Shown piece after piece: positions 9,425 through 18,494 of a DNA stretch of 64,000 bases. The notes under the pieces were generated by a model. It was not told the DNA's origin, ran no database searches, and saw nothing but the letters and a program-made list of their open reading frames with translations. The translations under genes and the position numbers were made by a program. Origin of the DNA: a gamma proteobacterium HdN1 (lineage in GTDB: Bacteria; Pseudomonadota; Gammaproteobacteria; Pseudomonadales; Ketobacteraceae). Location: assembly GCA_000198515.1 (NCBI GenBank), contig FP929140.1, forward strand, positions 3,632,527 through 3,696,526. Reading direction: 5' to 3'. Within the stretch, counting starts at the first letter, position 1. Every line of letters begins with the position of its first letter.

Positions 9425-9613
9425 GCGGGTTGCCTTTTTGTGGGTATGCGCTACGTAGAGAATTGCTTGTTTCGGAGTTTTTGAATAAAAAAGAAGCGCC
9501 TGTGCGCGTTCTATGTTCTGGTGCGCTTTCGACGCTCTCAAGTGTAGGTGAGCTTTGCGTTTGTGCAACGCACCGTTGCCAGCTTCCCCCACGATTGCGC
9601 TACTCCTTTCGGG

Positions 9614-9619
9614 TATAAT
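9614..9619 (+). promoter_or_regulatory. Candidate -10 box of the yadG-yadH-queF operon
   Basis: A consensus TATAAT lies 29 bp upstream of the yadG start. No good -35 hexamer is found at 16-18 bp (the nearest, TTGCGC, is too close), so this is only a candidate. Confidence 0.3.
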
Positions 9620-9647
9620 GGGGGTTTTCCCCTTTGGAGATGTAGGA

Positions 9648-10601
9648 ATGGCACTGGCGCTAGAAGTGCGCGAGCTTCGTAAAAGTTACGCCAACGGGTT
9701 TTCGGCGCTAAAGGGTATCTCGTTTGATGTGTGCGATGGCGACTTTATGGCGCTACTTGGGCCCAATGGTGCAGGAAAATCGACCACGATCGGTATTCTT
9801 TCATCCCTCGTGCGCAAGACTTCCGGTACCGTAAAAATCTTCGGCATTGACATTGATGTCGATTTTTCACGGGCCAAGCAGCTCGTTGGCATTGTTCCTC
9901 AGGAATTTAACTTCAGCCAGTTTGAAAAAGCTTCCAACGTACTCCAACTGGAGGCGGGGTATTTTGGCATCCCACGTGCGCTGGCGGCCGAACGTACCGA
10001 AAAATACCTGCACGCACTTGGCCTTTGGGACAAGCGCAACGAAACCTGCCGGATGCTCTCCGGCGGTATGAAGCGCCGCCTGATGATTGCGCGCGCACTG
10101 GTTCACGAGCCGCGCCTGCTGATCCTTGATGAGCCCACCGCCGGTGTAGACATTGAGCTGCGCCGATCGCTGTGGGTCTACCTTCGCGAACTGAATCAAA
10201 ACGGCACTACCATCATCCTCACCACCCACTATCTCGAAGAAGCCGAACAGCTGTGCCGAACGATCAATATCATCGACGAAGGCAGTATCGTTGCCTCCGA
10301 CACCATGAAGGGCCTGCTTGCGCGCTTGGATAAAGAGACGTTCATTCTGGACCTTTCCCAACCATTGACACAGCCGCCCTCGCTGCCAGACTACCTGCTG
10401 CGGCTGATGGACCCGCTCACGCTGGAGGTTGAGGTTCGGAAAACCCAGCCGATCAATGCGCTGTTTTCCCAGCTTTCTGCGCATGGAATTCAAGTTCGCA
10501 GCATGAGAAATAAAGCCAATCGTCTGGAAGAACTATTCGTGAATATGCTCAACCGCAATTCGACCCAGCACACCCCTGCACCCGCGCCCGTTTCGGTATA
10601 A
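9648..10601 (+). CDS. yadG: ABC-2-type exporter ATP-binding protein, YadG-like
   Basis: The 317-residue ABC ATPase has Walker A GPNGAGKST (38-46), signature LSGGMKRR, Walker B LLILDEPTAGVD and an H-loop LTTHY. It pairs with the next gene, whose product strongly resembles E. coli YadH; together they would form a two-component exporter of unknown substrate. I chose the ATG at 9648, with GGAG at 9636-9639. It is followed after 7 bp by yadH and appears to be the first gene of a three-gene operon. Confidence 0.9.
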   Translation: MALALEVRELRKSYANGFSALKGISFDVCDGDFMALLGPNGAGKSTTIGILSSLVRKTSGTVKIFGIDIDVDFSRAKQLVGIVPQEFNFSQFEKASNVLQLEAGYFGIPRALAAERTEKYLHALGLWDKRNETCRMLSGGMKRRLMIARALVHEPRLLILDEPTAGVDIELRRSLWVYLRELNQNGTTIILTTHYLEEAEQLCRTINIIDEGSIVASDTMKGLLARLDKETFILDLSQPLTQPPSLPDYLLRLMDPLTLEVEVRKTQPINALFSQLSAHGIQVRSMRNKANRLEELFVNMLNRNSTQHTPAPAPVSV

Positions 10602-10608
10602 ACACCCC

Positions 10609-11382
10609 ATGAATGCTCAGCAACAATTGATCGCACTGCAAACCATTGCAAACAAAGAAGTGCGCCGTTTTTTGCGTATCTGGCCACAAACCTTATTGCC
10701 AGGTGCAATCACGGTCACCCTCTATTTTCTGATTTTCGGTAATCTTATTGGCGGCAGGATTGGCACAATGGGGGGGCACCCGTATATGCAGTTTATCGTG
10801 CCTGGCCTGATTATGATGATGGTGATTACCAATTCTTACTCTAACGTCGTGTCGTCTTTTTTTAGCGCTAAATTTCAGCGCAGCGTTGAAGAAATGCTGA
10901 TTTCACCGATGCCCAACCGCATCATTCTGGCAGGATATGTGATTGGTGGCGTTGCACGCGGGTTGGCAGTGGGGTTGGTTGTTACCTTGATCGCGTTATT
11001 CTTTGCAGACTTGGGCATAGAAAACCTTTGGGTGACAGTCACAATTCTTTTGTTAACGGCGACCCTGTTCTCCCTTGGTGGGTTTATCAATGCCGTCTAT
11101 GCACATAGTTTTGACGATATTTCCATTGTTCCTACCTTTGTGCTAACACCGCTCACCTATCTGGGCGGGGTTTTTTATTCCATTGATATGCTGCCGAAAT
11201 TCTGGCAAGCGGTATCTTTGGCGAACCCGATTGTGTATATCGTCAATGGTTTTCGTGCCGGGATTCTCGGCAGCAGCGACGTAAGCTTATTTACCACCTA
11301 CAGCATCTTGATTTTCTGCGTACTCGGCATGTCGGTGTGGGCTTGGTGGCTATTAAATAGCGGTAGGGGGCTTCGGCAATGA
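10609..11382 (+). CDS. yadH: ABC-2-type exporter permease, YadH-like
   Basis: The 257-residue protein has six predicted membrane helices and close resemblance to E. coli YadH: IWPQTLLPGAITVTLYF, IFGNLIGGRIG, YMQFIVPGLIMMMVI, SFDDISIVPTFVLTPLTYLGGVFYS. It is the membrane partner of the ATPase before it. Its stop overlaps the queF start (ATGA), implying translational coupling. Confidence 0.92.
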   Translation: MNAQQQLIALQTIANKEVRRFLRIWPQTLLPGAITVTLYFLIFGNLIGGRIGTMGGHPYMQFIVPGLIMMMVITNSYSNVVSSFFSAKFQRSVEEMLISPMPNRIILAGYVIGGVARGLAVGLVVTLIALFFADLGIENLWVTVTILLLTATLFSLGGFINAVYAHSFDDISIVPTFVLTPLTYLGGVFYSIDMLPKFWQAVSLANPIVYIVNGFRAGILGSSDVSLFTTYSILIFCVLGMSVWAWWLLNSGRGLRQ

Positions 11383-12296
11383 GTACACCTAAAGAATTGT
11401 CGATTGATCACGGCCCCTTAGGGGAAAAGAGCGCCTATCCGGAGCGTTATTCGCCTTCCGTATTGCACCCGATTCCGCGTGCGTTGGGGCGTGAGGCGCT
11501 CGGCATTGGTAATGTGCTTCCTTTTGCTGGAGAAGATCTCTGGAACGCTTGGGAAGTCTCTTGGCTCGATGCTTACGGTAAACCGATGGTAGCGCTTTTG
11601 GAGTTGCGCGTTCCTTGTACCAGCCCCAATATCGTTGAGTCGAAATCTCTTAAGTTGTATTTGGGTTCGTTTAATCAGGAGCGCTTTGCCTCAGCCGCAG
11701 AAGTGGAGCAGCGAATCAGCCAAGACCTAACCCGTTTGGTGGGGGCTCCCGTACTGGCAACGCTTGAGTTTTTGCATCATGCGCGTGGCTCCCGCTTTGC
11801 GGTTTCCGCTGGCTCATCCTGCTCCCTGAGCGACGTCGAAGGGAGGCATCAGGCGCGCGGTTCTCGCTTTGCGGTTTCCGCGCCGTTAGGGGAGTGCATT
11901 GATGACACTCCGTTGTATGAACCGAGCTTTGCAGTTTCCTCGCAACTCTTGCAGTGCGAGATGGGGGAGGTGAGGGAAGAAACCCTGCATTCCCACTTAC
12001 TGCGTTCCAACTGCCCCGTAACCGGGCAACCTGATTGGGCCACGCTGATCGTTCGTTATCGGGGGCAGCCAATTCAGCGGCAGGCGCTGCTTTCTTATAT
12101 TGTGTCTTACCGCAATCATAACGATTTCCACGAGCAGTGCGTGGAGCGGATCTTTATGGACCTAATGCAGCGCTGCCAGCCAGAGCGTCTATTCGTATAT
12201 GCGCGCTACACCCGACGCGGCGGAATCGACATCAACCCAGTGCGCAGCAATGATGAGGCGCTTGAGGTGAACAACCTGCGTTTGCTTCGTCAGTAG
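11379..12296 (+). CDS. queF: NADPH-dependent 7-cyano-7-deazaguanine reductase QueF with an internal insertion
   Basis: QueF reduces preQ0 to preQ1 in queuosine synthesis. The protein has the long-form features ESKSLKLYLGSFNQERF, the catalytic Cys/Asp motif SNCPVTGQPDW, and FHEQCVERIF...YARYTRRGGIDINP. At 305 residues it is about 20-25 longer than E. coli QueF. The extra length is a repeat-bearing insertion in the middle (about 11775-11905), where ARGSRFAVSA occurs twice around a REP-like palindrome. The active-site motifs are intact. It overlaps yadH by 4 bp, and its 3' end seeds a tandem repeat. Confidence 0.93.
   Translation: MSTPKELSIDHGPLGEKSAYPERYSPSVLHPIPRALGREALGIGNVLPFAGEDLWNAWEVSWLDAYGKPMVALLELRVPCTSPNIVESKSLKLYLGSFNQERFASAAEVEQRISQDLTRLVGAPVLATLEFLHHARGSRFAVSAGSSCSLSDVEGRHQARGSRFAVSAPLGECIDDTPLYEPSFAVSSQLLQCEMGEVREETLHSHLLRSNCPVTGQPDWATLIVRYRGQPIQRQALLSYIVSYRNHNDFHEQCVERIFMDLMQRCQPERLFVYARYTRRGGIDINPVRSNDEALEVNNLRLLRQ
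11822..11845. repeat. REP-like imperfect palindrome inserted in frame within queF
   Basis: CTCCCT and AGGGAG flank a central CGACGTCG. The sequence resembles the widespread CCTTCGAC...CTCAGGG class of dispersed palindromes. It sits between two copies of a 30-bp segment that encodes RGSRFAVSA. Confidence 0.55.
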
Positions 12297-12374
12297 TCGC
12301 TCGTTCGTCACTAGTCGCTTGTTCGTCACTAGTCGCTTGTTCGTCACTAGTCGCTTGTTCGTCAGTAGTCGCTC
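12283..12374 (+). repeat. 18-bp tandem repeat (about five units) spanning the end of queF
   Basis: Units of the type TCGCTTGTTCGTCACTAG repeat almost perfectly. The first unit includes the last codons and stop of queF (TTCGTCAGTAG), so the array looks like a tandem amplification of the gene end. The rest of the gap to 12435 shows no other feature. Confidence 0.8.
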
Positions 12375-12435
12375 ATAAGAGGTAGTACCCACACTACCCA
12401 TAAAGCACGTCTGGCCGCCTCTTTGTTTCCGGTGA

Positions 12436-12460
12436 TAAGGTATATAGGCAATATACCTTA
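12436..12460. promoter_or_regulatory. Perfect 10-bp inverted repeat upstream of the oxidoreductase gene, candidate operator
   Basis: TAAGGTATAT and ATATACCTTA are separated by 5 bp. They lie 27-51 bp before the start at 12487, a position where a bound repressor would block transcription. No cognate regulator is adjacent. Confidence 0.5.
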
Positions 12461-12486
12461 CAAACAGGGAAACAGAGGTATCCACC

Positions 12487-13743
12487 ATGGCAAAATCCAG
12501 TTCCGCAAAAGACTCTCCAACAAAAGATTCCCCAACAAAAGATTCTCCAACAAAAGACGCTCTATCAAAAGATGTTTTAACACAAGCCCCTCAATCAAAA
12601 GACTATCCCGTAGTGGTATACGGTGCGAGCGGCTATACGGGGAGCTTAACCTGCGAGCAACTGGCAAAGCTAAAGATCCCGTTTATCGCCGCGGGTCGCT
12701 CCATGGAAAAGCTGGAAGCCGTGGTAAACCCGCTGCGGGCACAAGGTGCGTTGTGCGAGGCATGGGCCGTTTCTCACACGCCACCGGCGTTACGCGAACT
12801 GTTCCGTGGCCGTAAGGTGGTGATCAACATCTCTGGGCCGTTCTCGCTGCTGGGCGCTGCCGTTGTGGATGCAGCCTTGGCGAGTGGTTGCCACTATATT
12901 GATTCGACGGGCGAGCAGGATTTCATGTTCGATATGCAGCGCGAATATGATAGCCATTTCCGTAACGCGGGCCTTGTGTTGTCGCCATCCACGGCTTATC
13001 TCTGGGGGCCGGGGATTATTGCTGCAGATATTTGCTTGGAAACACCCGGAATCGACACCTTAAAAGTGGTGTACGCACCGCCGTCTTTGCAGACTATGGC
13101 GTCTTTACAATCGATGGTGCGCCTATGTCGCCGCCAGATGTATAACATCGAAAAAGGCGAGCTTCACCCACTCCCCACCGGCCAGCTTCGCTATTTGCCG
13201 ATCTCCAATGGTGAGAAACGTATGGCGTTACGGCTAGGCTCTGGTGAGCATACCTACTTGATCGGGCGCCCTGGAATCCAAAACGTAGACGTATTCTTTG
13301 CCTCTAATAACCTTGCCGCTGCAGTGCCACTGTTCGCGACTTGGCGGCAGCTCTCGAAAGTGCTGTCGGGAGATATGCTGGATCGTTGGAGTGACGTGGT
13401 CATTGAGAAAATCAAAAAGAACCCCGGCCGCGAAGAACCGGAAAGTGGCCGTTTTGTTGTCGATATTGAAGGCACCGGGCCTGGTGGGAACGTGCAGATT
13501 ACCCTGAACGGCACTTCACCCTACCTCTTTACAGGCTTTCTCTGTGCGATTACCGCACAGGAATTGCTGGAGCGGGCGCCCCTTAAAACCGGCTATGCTT
13601 CGGTGAGCCAAGTGCTGGGCACGCACCACATCATGAAACGCCTAGAGGAAATTGGCACGCATTGCAGCGTTCGCGTGACCCAAGCGAATGTAAAGGCAGA
13701 GCAGGGCAGTAAGAAGCCCGAAGTGGCGGATGCTCCTGCGTAA
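12487..13743 (+). CDS. Saccharopine dehydrogenase-like NAD(P)-binding oxidoreductase
   Basis: The 418-residue protein has a Rossmann motif VVVYGASGYTG at about residue 40, followed by CEQLAKLKIPFIAAGRSMEKLEAV and INISGPFSLLGAAVVDAAL. These match the saccharopine dehydrogenase / trans-acting enoyl reductase family; the substrate is unknown. Before the Rossmann fold is a repetitive hydrophilic tail of (S/T)KDSPTKD-type units encoded by a 15-bp tandem repeat. The ATG at 12487 follows AGAGG. It precedes an MMPL exporter, an association also seen in mycobacterial lipid loci, so a lipid-related role is possible. Confidence 0.8.
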   Translation: MAKSSSAKDSPTKDSPTKDSPTKDALSKDVLTQAPQSKDYPVVVYGASGYTGSLTCEQLAKLKIPFIAAGRSMEKLEAVVNPLRAQGALCEAWAVSHTPPALRELFRGRKVVINISGPFSLLGAAVVDAALASGCHYIDSTGEQDFMFDMQREYDSHFRNAGLVLSPSTAYLWGPGIIAADICLETPGIDTLKVVYAPPSLQTMASLQSMVRLCRRQMYNIEKGELHPLPTGQLRYLPISNGEKRMALRLGSGEHTYLIGRPGIQNVDVFFASNNLAAAVPLFATWRQLSKVLSGDMLDRWSDVVIEKIKKNPGREEPESGRFVVDIEGTGPGGNVQITLNGTSPYLFTGFLCAITAQELLERAPLKTGYASVSQVLGTHHIMKRLEEIGTHCSVRVTQANVKAEQGSKKPEVADAPA

Positions 13744-13790
13744 GGCATCATCCGGCCTGCGGCGTAAAGCATCATCCGGCCTGCATAATG
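13744..13790 (+). repeat. Tandem duplication of a 24-bp element
   Basis: GCGTAAGGCATCATCCGGCC and GCGTAAAGCATCATCCGGCC follow each other directly after the oxidoreductase stop. A short REP-like element is possible. Confidence 0.55.
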
Positions 13791-13844
13791 CGGCGCTGAC
13801 TCCTGCACAAAAAGGCGTATAAATCGTAAGCCTGAATCCCTGCA

Positions 13845-13882
13845 TAAACCCATTTCCTAAACTATATTGTGAAATGGGTTTA
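13845..13882. promoter_or_regulatory. 12-bp perfect inverted repeat upstream of the MMPL gene
   Basis: TAAACCCATTTC (13845-13856) and GAAATGGGTTTA (13871-13882) are separated by 14 bp, ending 46 bp before the MMPL start. There is no T-run, so an operator or mRNA leader hairpin is more likely than a terminator. Confidence 0.45.
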
Positions 13883-13928
13883 TCTAACTTGCACACGTGC
13901 CAGTAAACAGGGATACAAGGCCAACCTC

Positions 13929-16289
13929 ATGATTAACGTCGAAAATAGCCGATTTGTACGCGCCTGCGAAGCTGCGGTGTTTAACCACCGCGGCTTGTAT
14001 GTGGTGGCTTTTGTTGTTTGCAGCCTTCTTTTTGGCTACTTTGCCGCCCACCTTCGGATGGATAGCAGTTTGGAAAAAATGGTGCCTATGCACCATGAGT
14101 ACATTCAGAACTGGTTTAAGCATAAAGATGATTTAAGTCTTGGGAATGACCTTCGTATTGCGGTCGAAACCACCGGCGACGATATTTTTAATAAAGACTA
14201 TCTTGAAACGCTCCGCAAAATTACCGATGAAGTCCATTACCTAGAAGGCGTTGATAAATCTAAGATTCAATCGCTGTGGACGCCGAACGTGCGCTGGGTG
14301 GAAGTCACCGAGGAAGGCTTTATTGGCGGCGAAGTGATTCCACCTGACTATGACGGCTCGCCAGAATCTCTAAAGCAAGTCCAAGCAAACGTGTTGCGTT
14401 CTGGTCAAGTGGGGCGCTTGGTAGGAGATAATTTCAAATCTTCCATTGTGTACGTTCCACTGATTTATCGAGATGAATCCAAAGGTGAAAAGCACGATTA
14501 CCGTGCGCTCTCACACCAGCTAGAAAAAGAAATTCGCGATAAATACCAGTCGGATACGATCAAGATACACATCGTTGGATTCGGCAAGAAAATTGGCGAC
14601 ATGATGGATGGCGCCATTGAAGTGGCACTGTTCTTTTTGATCGGCGTGGGGATTACCTTTTTATTCCTTTGGATTGATACCCGCTGTTTGCGAAGCACAC
14701 TGATCGTTATTTTCACGTCCGTTACTGCGGTTGTGTGGCAGTTGGGCATTATCACAATGTTGGGGTATGGGTTAGATCCGTATTCTATGCTGGTGCCGTT
14801 TTTGATTTTTGCGATTGCGGTCAGCCATAGCGTTCAGATCGTCCAAAGCTTTGCTGATGCCAAGGCTGATGGGCACGATAACGTGCTGGCTGCACGGATG
14901 GTATTTCGATCACTGTTTGCTGCGGGCGCATCGGCATTGATTTGTGATGCCATTGGTTTTTATACTCTCTACATCATAGATATTCGCGTCATTAAAGAGC
15001 TTTCCATCGCGGCAGGTGCCGGTACGATGGTGGTAACTTTCACCAACCTGATCTTGGTCAAAGTGCTTTTCAGCTATACCGGCGTGAGCCAAGCGGCGAT
15101 CAATCAGGTTCTCAAAAAGCGTCAGAAGCCGCAGGTGGCTTGGAAGCTTCTGTCGCGGTTTGCAAATCCTGCGATTGCCGCCGTTTCCATTGTGGTTGCG
15201 GCGATTCTTGGCGTCGGGGCGTTTTACATTTCCAAAGACCTCAAAACAGGCGATCTTGATCCGGGTGCGCCGGAGCTCCGCCCCAATTCTCGCTACAACT
15301 TGGATGACCGGTATGTAAATGCCAATTACTCCATCAGTGCCGACGTGCTCGTGGTCATGGTAGAAACTCCGCCGGACCAGTGCAGTACATATGACGCGCT
15401 GGAAGCGATCGACCGATTTACTTGGTACATTGAGAACGTCAAAGGGGTACAGTCAGCGGTTTCACTGGTGACCGTCTCCAAGCGCGTTGCCGTGGGCTAT
15501 AACGAGGGGAATCTGAAGTGGCAAGAACTCTCGCGCATTCCCGATATTCTCAATAGCACCGTAAAAGAGCTGCCAGCGGGCTTGATGAACACGAATTGTA
15601 CGTTGGTGCCGGTGATTGTGTTCCTGAAAGATCACAAGGCAGAAACCTTGCGCCGTACCACGCGCGCGGTAGAAACCTTTGCCGCAGATAATGATAACCC
15701 TGCGATCGCGAAATTTGTGCTTGCTTCGGGCAACGCGGGCGTAGAGGCGGCCACCAACCAGACCGTGGAACGTGCGGCAAGCACCATGATGTGGCTGGTC
15801 TATAGCGTGGTTGCGCTGATGTGCTGGATTACCTTCCGCTTCTCGATTGCTGCGGTGGTTTGCGTGATTACGCCGCTGATTCTGACCTCGATCCTTTGCG
15901 AAGCGCTCATGACGCTGCTGGGAATGGGTTTGAAAGTAGGCACCTTGCCGGTGATTGCGCTGGGTGTAGGGATTGGGGTGGACTATGGCATCTACATCTA
16001 TTCGCGCATGCAGGAATTTCTTGATCTGGGGCAAACTCTTGAAGAAGCCTACTTCAATACCTTGTGCGTAACCGGCAAAGCGGTTACTTTCACCGCCGTG
16101 TCGCTGGCCGTTGGCGTTGGTACATGGATTTTTTCAGCCATCAAGTTTCAGGCGGATATGGGTATACTGCTCACCTTTATGTTCGTCTGGAACATGGTAG
16201 GCGCCATGTGGCTGCTGCCCGCCATTGCCGACCTGCTCGTCAAAGTAAAACTCAAGAAGTTACCGGTGCACCAGAACAAGTCTGCGTAA
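13929..16289 (+). CDS. MMPL/RND-family exporter
   Basis: The 786-residue membrane protein has the RND architecture: an N-terminal helix, a periplasmic domain, helices including LFFLIGVGITFLFLW and PFLIFAIAVSHSVQIVQSF, then a second half repeating this with VIALGVGIGVDYGIYIYSR (the GxxxDY motif of proton-relay helices). It has no adjacent membrane-fusion or outer-membrane partner and is MMPL-like, so export of a lipid or hydrophobic compound is plausible. I chose the ATG at 13929; an in-frame GTG upstream at 13869 lies inside the palindrome. Confidence 0.88.
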   Translation: MINVENSRFVRACEAAVFNHRGLYVVAFVVCSLLFGYFAAHLRMDSSLEKMVPMHHEYIQNWFKHKDDLSLGNDLRIAVETTGDDIFNKDYLETLRKITDEVHYLEGVDKSKIQSLWTPNVRWVEVTEEGFIGGEVIPPDYDGSPESLKQVQANVLRSGQVGRLVGDNFKSSIVYVPLIYRDESKGEKHDYRALSHQLEKEIRDKYQSDTIKIHIVGFGKKIGDMMDGAIEVALFFLIGVGITFLFLWIDTRCLRSTLIVIFTSVTAVVWQLGIITMLGYGLDPYSMLVPFLIFAIAVSHSVQIVQSFADAKADGHDNVLAARMVFRSLFAAGASALICDAIGFYTLYIIDIRVIKELSIAAGAGTMVVTFTNLILVKVLFSYTGVSQAAINQVLKKRQKPQVAWKLLSRFANPAIAAVSIVVAAILGVGAFYISKDLKTGDLDPGAPELRPNSRYNLDDRYVNANYSISADVLVVMVETPPDQCSTYDALEAIDRFTWYIENVKGVQSAVSLVTVSKRVAVGYNEGNLKWQELSRIPDILNSTVKELPAGLMNTNCTLVPVIVFLKDHKAETLRRTTRAVETFAADNDNPAIAKFVLASGNAGVEAATNQTVERAASTMMWLVYSVVALMCWITFRFSIAAVVCVITPLILTSILCEALMTLLGMGLKVGTLPVIALGVGIGVDYGIYIYSRMQEFLDLGQTLEEAYFNTLCVTGKAVTFTAVSLAVGVGTWIFSAIKFQADMGILLTFMFVWNMVGAMWLLPAIADLLVKVKLKKLPVHQNKSA

Positions 16290-16337
16290 CGGCTTGGCTC
16301 TGGCGTGCCGAACCTACAGCATCGCCGGAGCCCCTTT

Positions 16338-18233
16338 ATGGCACAAGCATTACCGAACGATACCCGGCCGCAAAAGACGGCCTTGCTCGCGCTCGCTGCG
16401 CTGGGGGTCGTATTCGGCGACATTGGTACAAGCCCACTTTATGCACTGAAAGAGTGCTTTCATGCCAGCCACGGCTTGGATGTAACGGAAGCCAATGTGC
16501 TGGGGATTTTGTCGTTAATCTTTTGGACGATCACGGTGATCGTCTCCCTTAAATACATCGCCTTCATTATGCGTGCCGATAATAACGGTGAGGGTGGCAT
16601 CATGGCGCTACTGGCTCTCACCTTACGCGCAGAGGCAAAGTCCGGGCGTAGACAGCTCTCGCTGGTAGTGATTGGTTTGTTCGGCGCAGCGCTGTTTTTT
16701 GGGGATGGCATTATTACGCCGGCCATTTCGGTGATGTCAGCCGTAGAGGGCTTGAGCCTCGCTGCGCCCGGCTTTGATCCCTATATCGTGCCGATTACCT
16801 TGCTTGTTCTGGTTCTTCTGTTCAGCATTCAGCGGGTAGGGACCGGCGCAGTGGGAACGTTCTTTGGGCCCATCATGCTGCTTTGGTTTGTAACGCTGGG
16901 GGTGCTGGGTATTATTAAGGTGGTTGAATATCCAGAAACCATGGCAGCAATCAACCCGCTCTACGCGGTAGCTTTTATTCTGGAAAACCAGTTTGCGGCG
17001 TTTATTGCGATGGGTGCTGTGGTATTAACGGTTACTGGCGGCGAAGCGCTCTATGCGGATATGGGGCATTTTGGGCGGCGCCCCATTCGGCTTACGTGGT
17101 TTATTGTGGTCTTGCCCGCACTGTTTTTTAATTACTGCGGCCAAGGTGCGATGTTATTGCATGATCCCGAGGCCATTAGTAACCCCTTTTTTCATCTGGT
17201 TCCTCGGCCCTTCCTGTATCCGGTGATTGCACTTAGCACCTTGGCTACGGTGATTGCATCCCAATCGGTGATTTCCGGCGTGTTTTCGGTAACACGTCAA
17301 GCCGTGCAGCTTGGCTATCTGCCGCGTTTGCATATTCAGCACACCTCCAGCCGTCAGATCGGGCAGATTTATATCCCTTCGGTGAACTGGGTGTTGCTTG
17401 CGGCCATTGTTGTGCTGGTGTTGGCTTTCCAAACGTCGAGCGCGTTGGCCTCAGCCTACGGCATTGCGGTAACGATGACGATGATGTGCGACACGCTGCT
17501 TGCCATTGTCGTGGCTTATCGTTTGTGGCGCTGGCATCCAGCTTTGGTGTTCATCGTCGCGCTGCCTTTTTTGTTGCTCGACTTTACGCTGTTTGGCGCA
17601 ACCTCCCTCAAGATTCTGCAAGGTGGGTGGTTCTCGCTGTTGATTGGCGTCCTGCTGTTTACGGTAATGTTCACCTGGAAAAGCGGCAGGCAGATTTTGC
17701 ACGACCTTCTGCGTGGCCAAACCTTGCCGATGGATATGTTTATCGACTCCATTCGGTTTGATGACGGCAGTATGAAAGTCGTATCCGGTACCGCAGTATT
17801 TATGGTCGCAAGACACGATACCGTCCCACATGCGCTGCTGCATAACATCAAGCACAATAAGGTCATTCACCAGCGTAACGTGCTGCTGACGTTAATTACT
17901 CGCGACGTTCCCTTTGTGAAGGATGAAGACCGTTTGGAAATTGAATCCAAGAGCGAGCACTTTCACCTGATCACCGGCTACTACGGCTTTAAGGAGCAGC
18001 CTGATGTACCTGCGTTGTTGGAGCTGTGTGAGAGTTGGGGAATTCATTTTGAAATGATGGATACGAGTTTCTTCTTGTCTCGCGAAACCTTGGTATCGAC
18101 CTCTAAATCGGGAATGGCAGGCTGGCGGGAAAAGCTATTCGTGGCGATGACGCGCAATGCAAACACTGCTACCGATTTTTTCCAGCTTCCGACCAATCGG
18201 GTGGTGGAATTGGGGGCGCAGGTGGAGTTGTGA
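16338..18233 (+). CDS. kup: Low-affinity potassium transporter Kup
   Basis: The 631-residue protein has the family signature GVVFGDIGTSPLYALKECF at the N-terminus, RADNNGEGGIMAL, FFGDGIITPAISVMSAVEGL, TGGEALYADMGHFG, about 12 helices and a C-terminal soluble domain. It mediates proton-coupled potassium uptake at the inner membrane. I chose the ATG at 16338, preceded by CGGAG. Its stop is directly followed by a G-rich tandem repeat. Confidence 0.95.
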   Translation: MAQALPNDTRPQKTALLALAALGVVFGDIGTSPLYALKECFHASHGLDVTEANVLGILSLIFWTITVIVSLKYIAFIMRADNNGEGGIMALLALTLRAEAKSGRRQLSLVVIGLFGAALFFGDGIITPAISVMSAVEGLSLAAPGFDPYIVPITLLVLVLLFSIQRVGTGAVGTFFGPIMLLWFVTLGVLGIIKVVEYPETMAAINPLYAVAFILENQFAAFIAMGAVVLTVTGGEALYADMGHFGRRPIRLTWFIVVLPALFFNYCGQGAMLLHDPEAISNPFFHLVPRPFLYPVIALSTLATVIASQSVISGVFSVTRQAVQLGYLPRLHIQHTSSRQIGQIYIPSVNWVLLAAIVVLVLAFQTSSALASAYGIAVTMTMMCDTLLAIVVAYRLWRWHPALVFIVALPFLLLDFTLFGATSLKILQGGWFSLLIGVLLFTVMFTWKSGRQILHDLLRGQTLPMDMFIDSIRFDDGSMKVVSGTAVFMVARHDTVPHALLHNIKHNKVIHQRNVLLTLITRDVPFVKDEDRLEIESKSEHFHLITGYYGFKEQPDVPALLELCESWGIHFEMMDTSFFLSRETLVSTSKSGMAGWREKLFVAMTRNANTATDFFQLPTNRVVELGAQVEL

Positions 18234-18239
18234 TAACGC

Positions 18240-18494
18240 GCTGGGCTTCGGCTTCGCTCAGCCGGCGGGGGGGGTGCTCGGGCAGTGGGGTTTGGGCTTC
18301 GGCTTCGCTCAGCCGGCGGGGGGCTCGGCCGGCGGGGTTTGGGCTTCGGCTTCGCTCAGCCGGCGGGGGGGTGCTCGGGCAGCGGGGTTTGGGCTTCGGC
18401 TTTGCTCAGCCGGCGGGGCGTTGCTCGGGCAGTGGGGTTTTGCTCGGGCAGTGGGGTTTTGCTCGGGCAGTGGGGTTTTGCTCGGGCAGTGGGG
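18240..18494 (+). repeat. G-rich compound tandem repeat between kup and the cyclase gene
   Basis: Four units start with GGGCTTCGGCTTCGCTCAGC and end in GGCGGGG runs, interleaved and followed by further units of TGCTCGGGCAGTGGGGTTT. Both flanking genes end here (convergent). No frame codes for a plausible protein although several stay open. The G-tracts on the plus strand could form quadruplexes, and the repeat may act as a transcription block. Confidence 0.85.
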
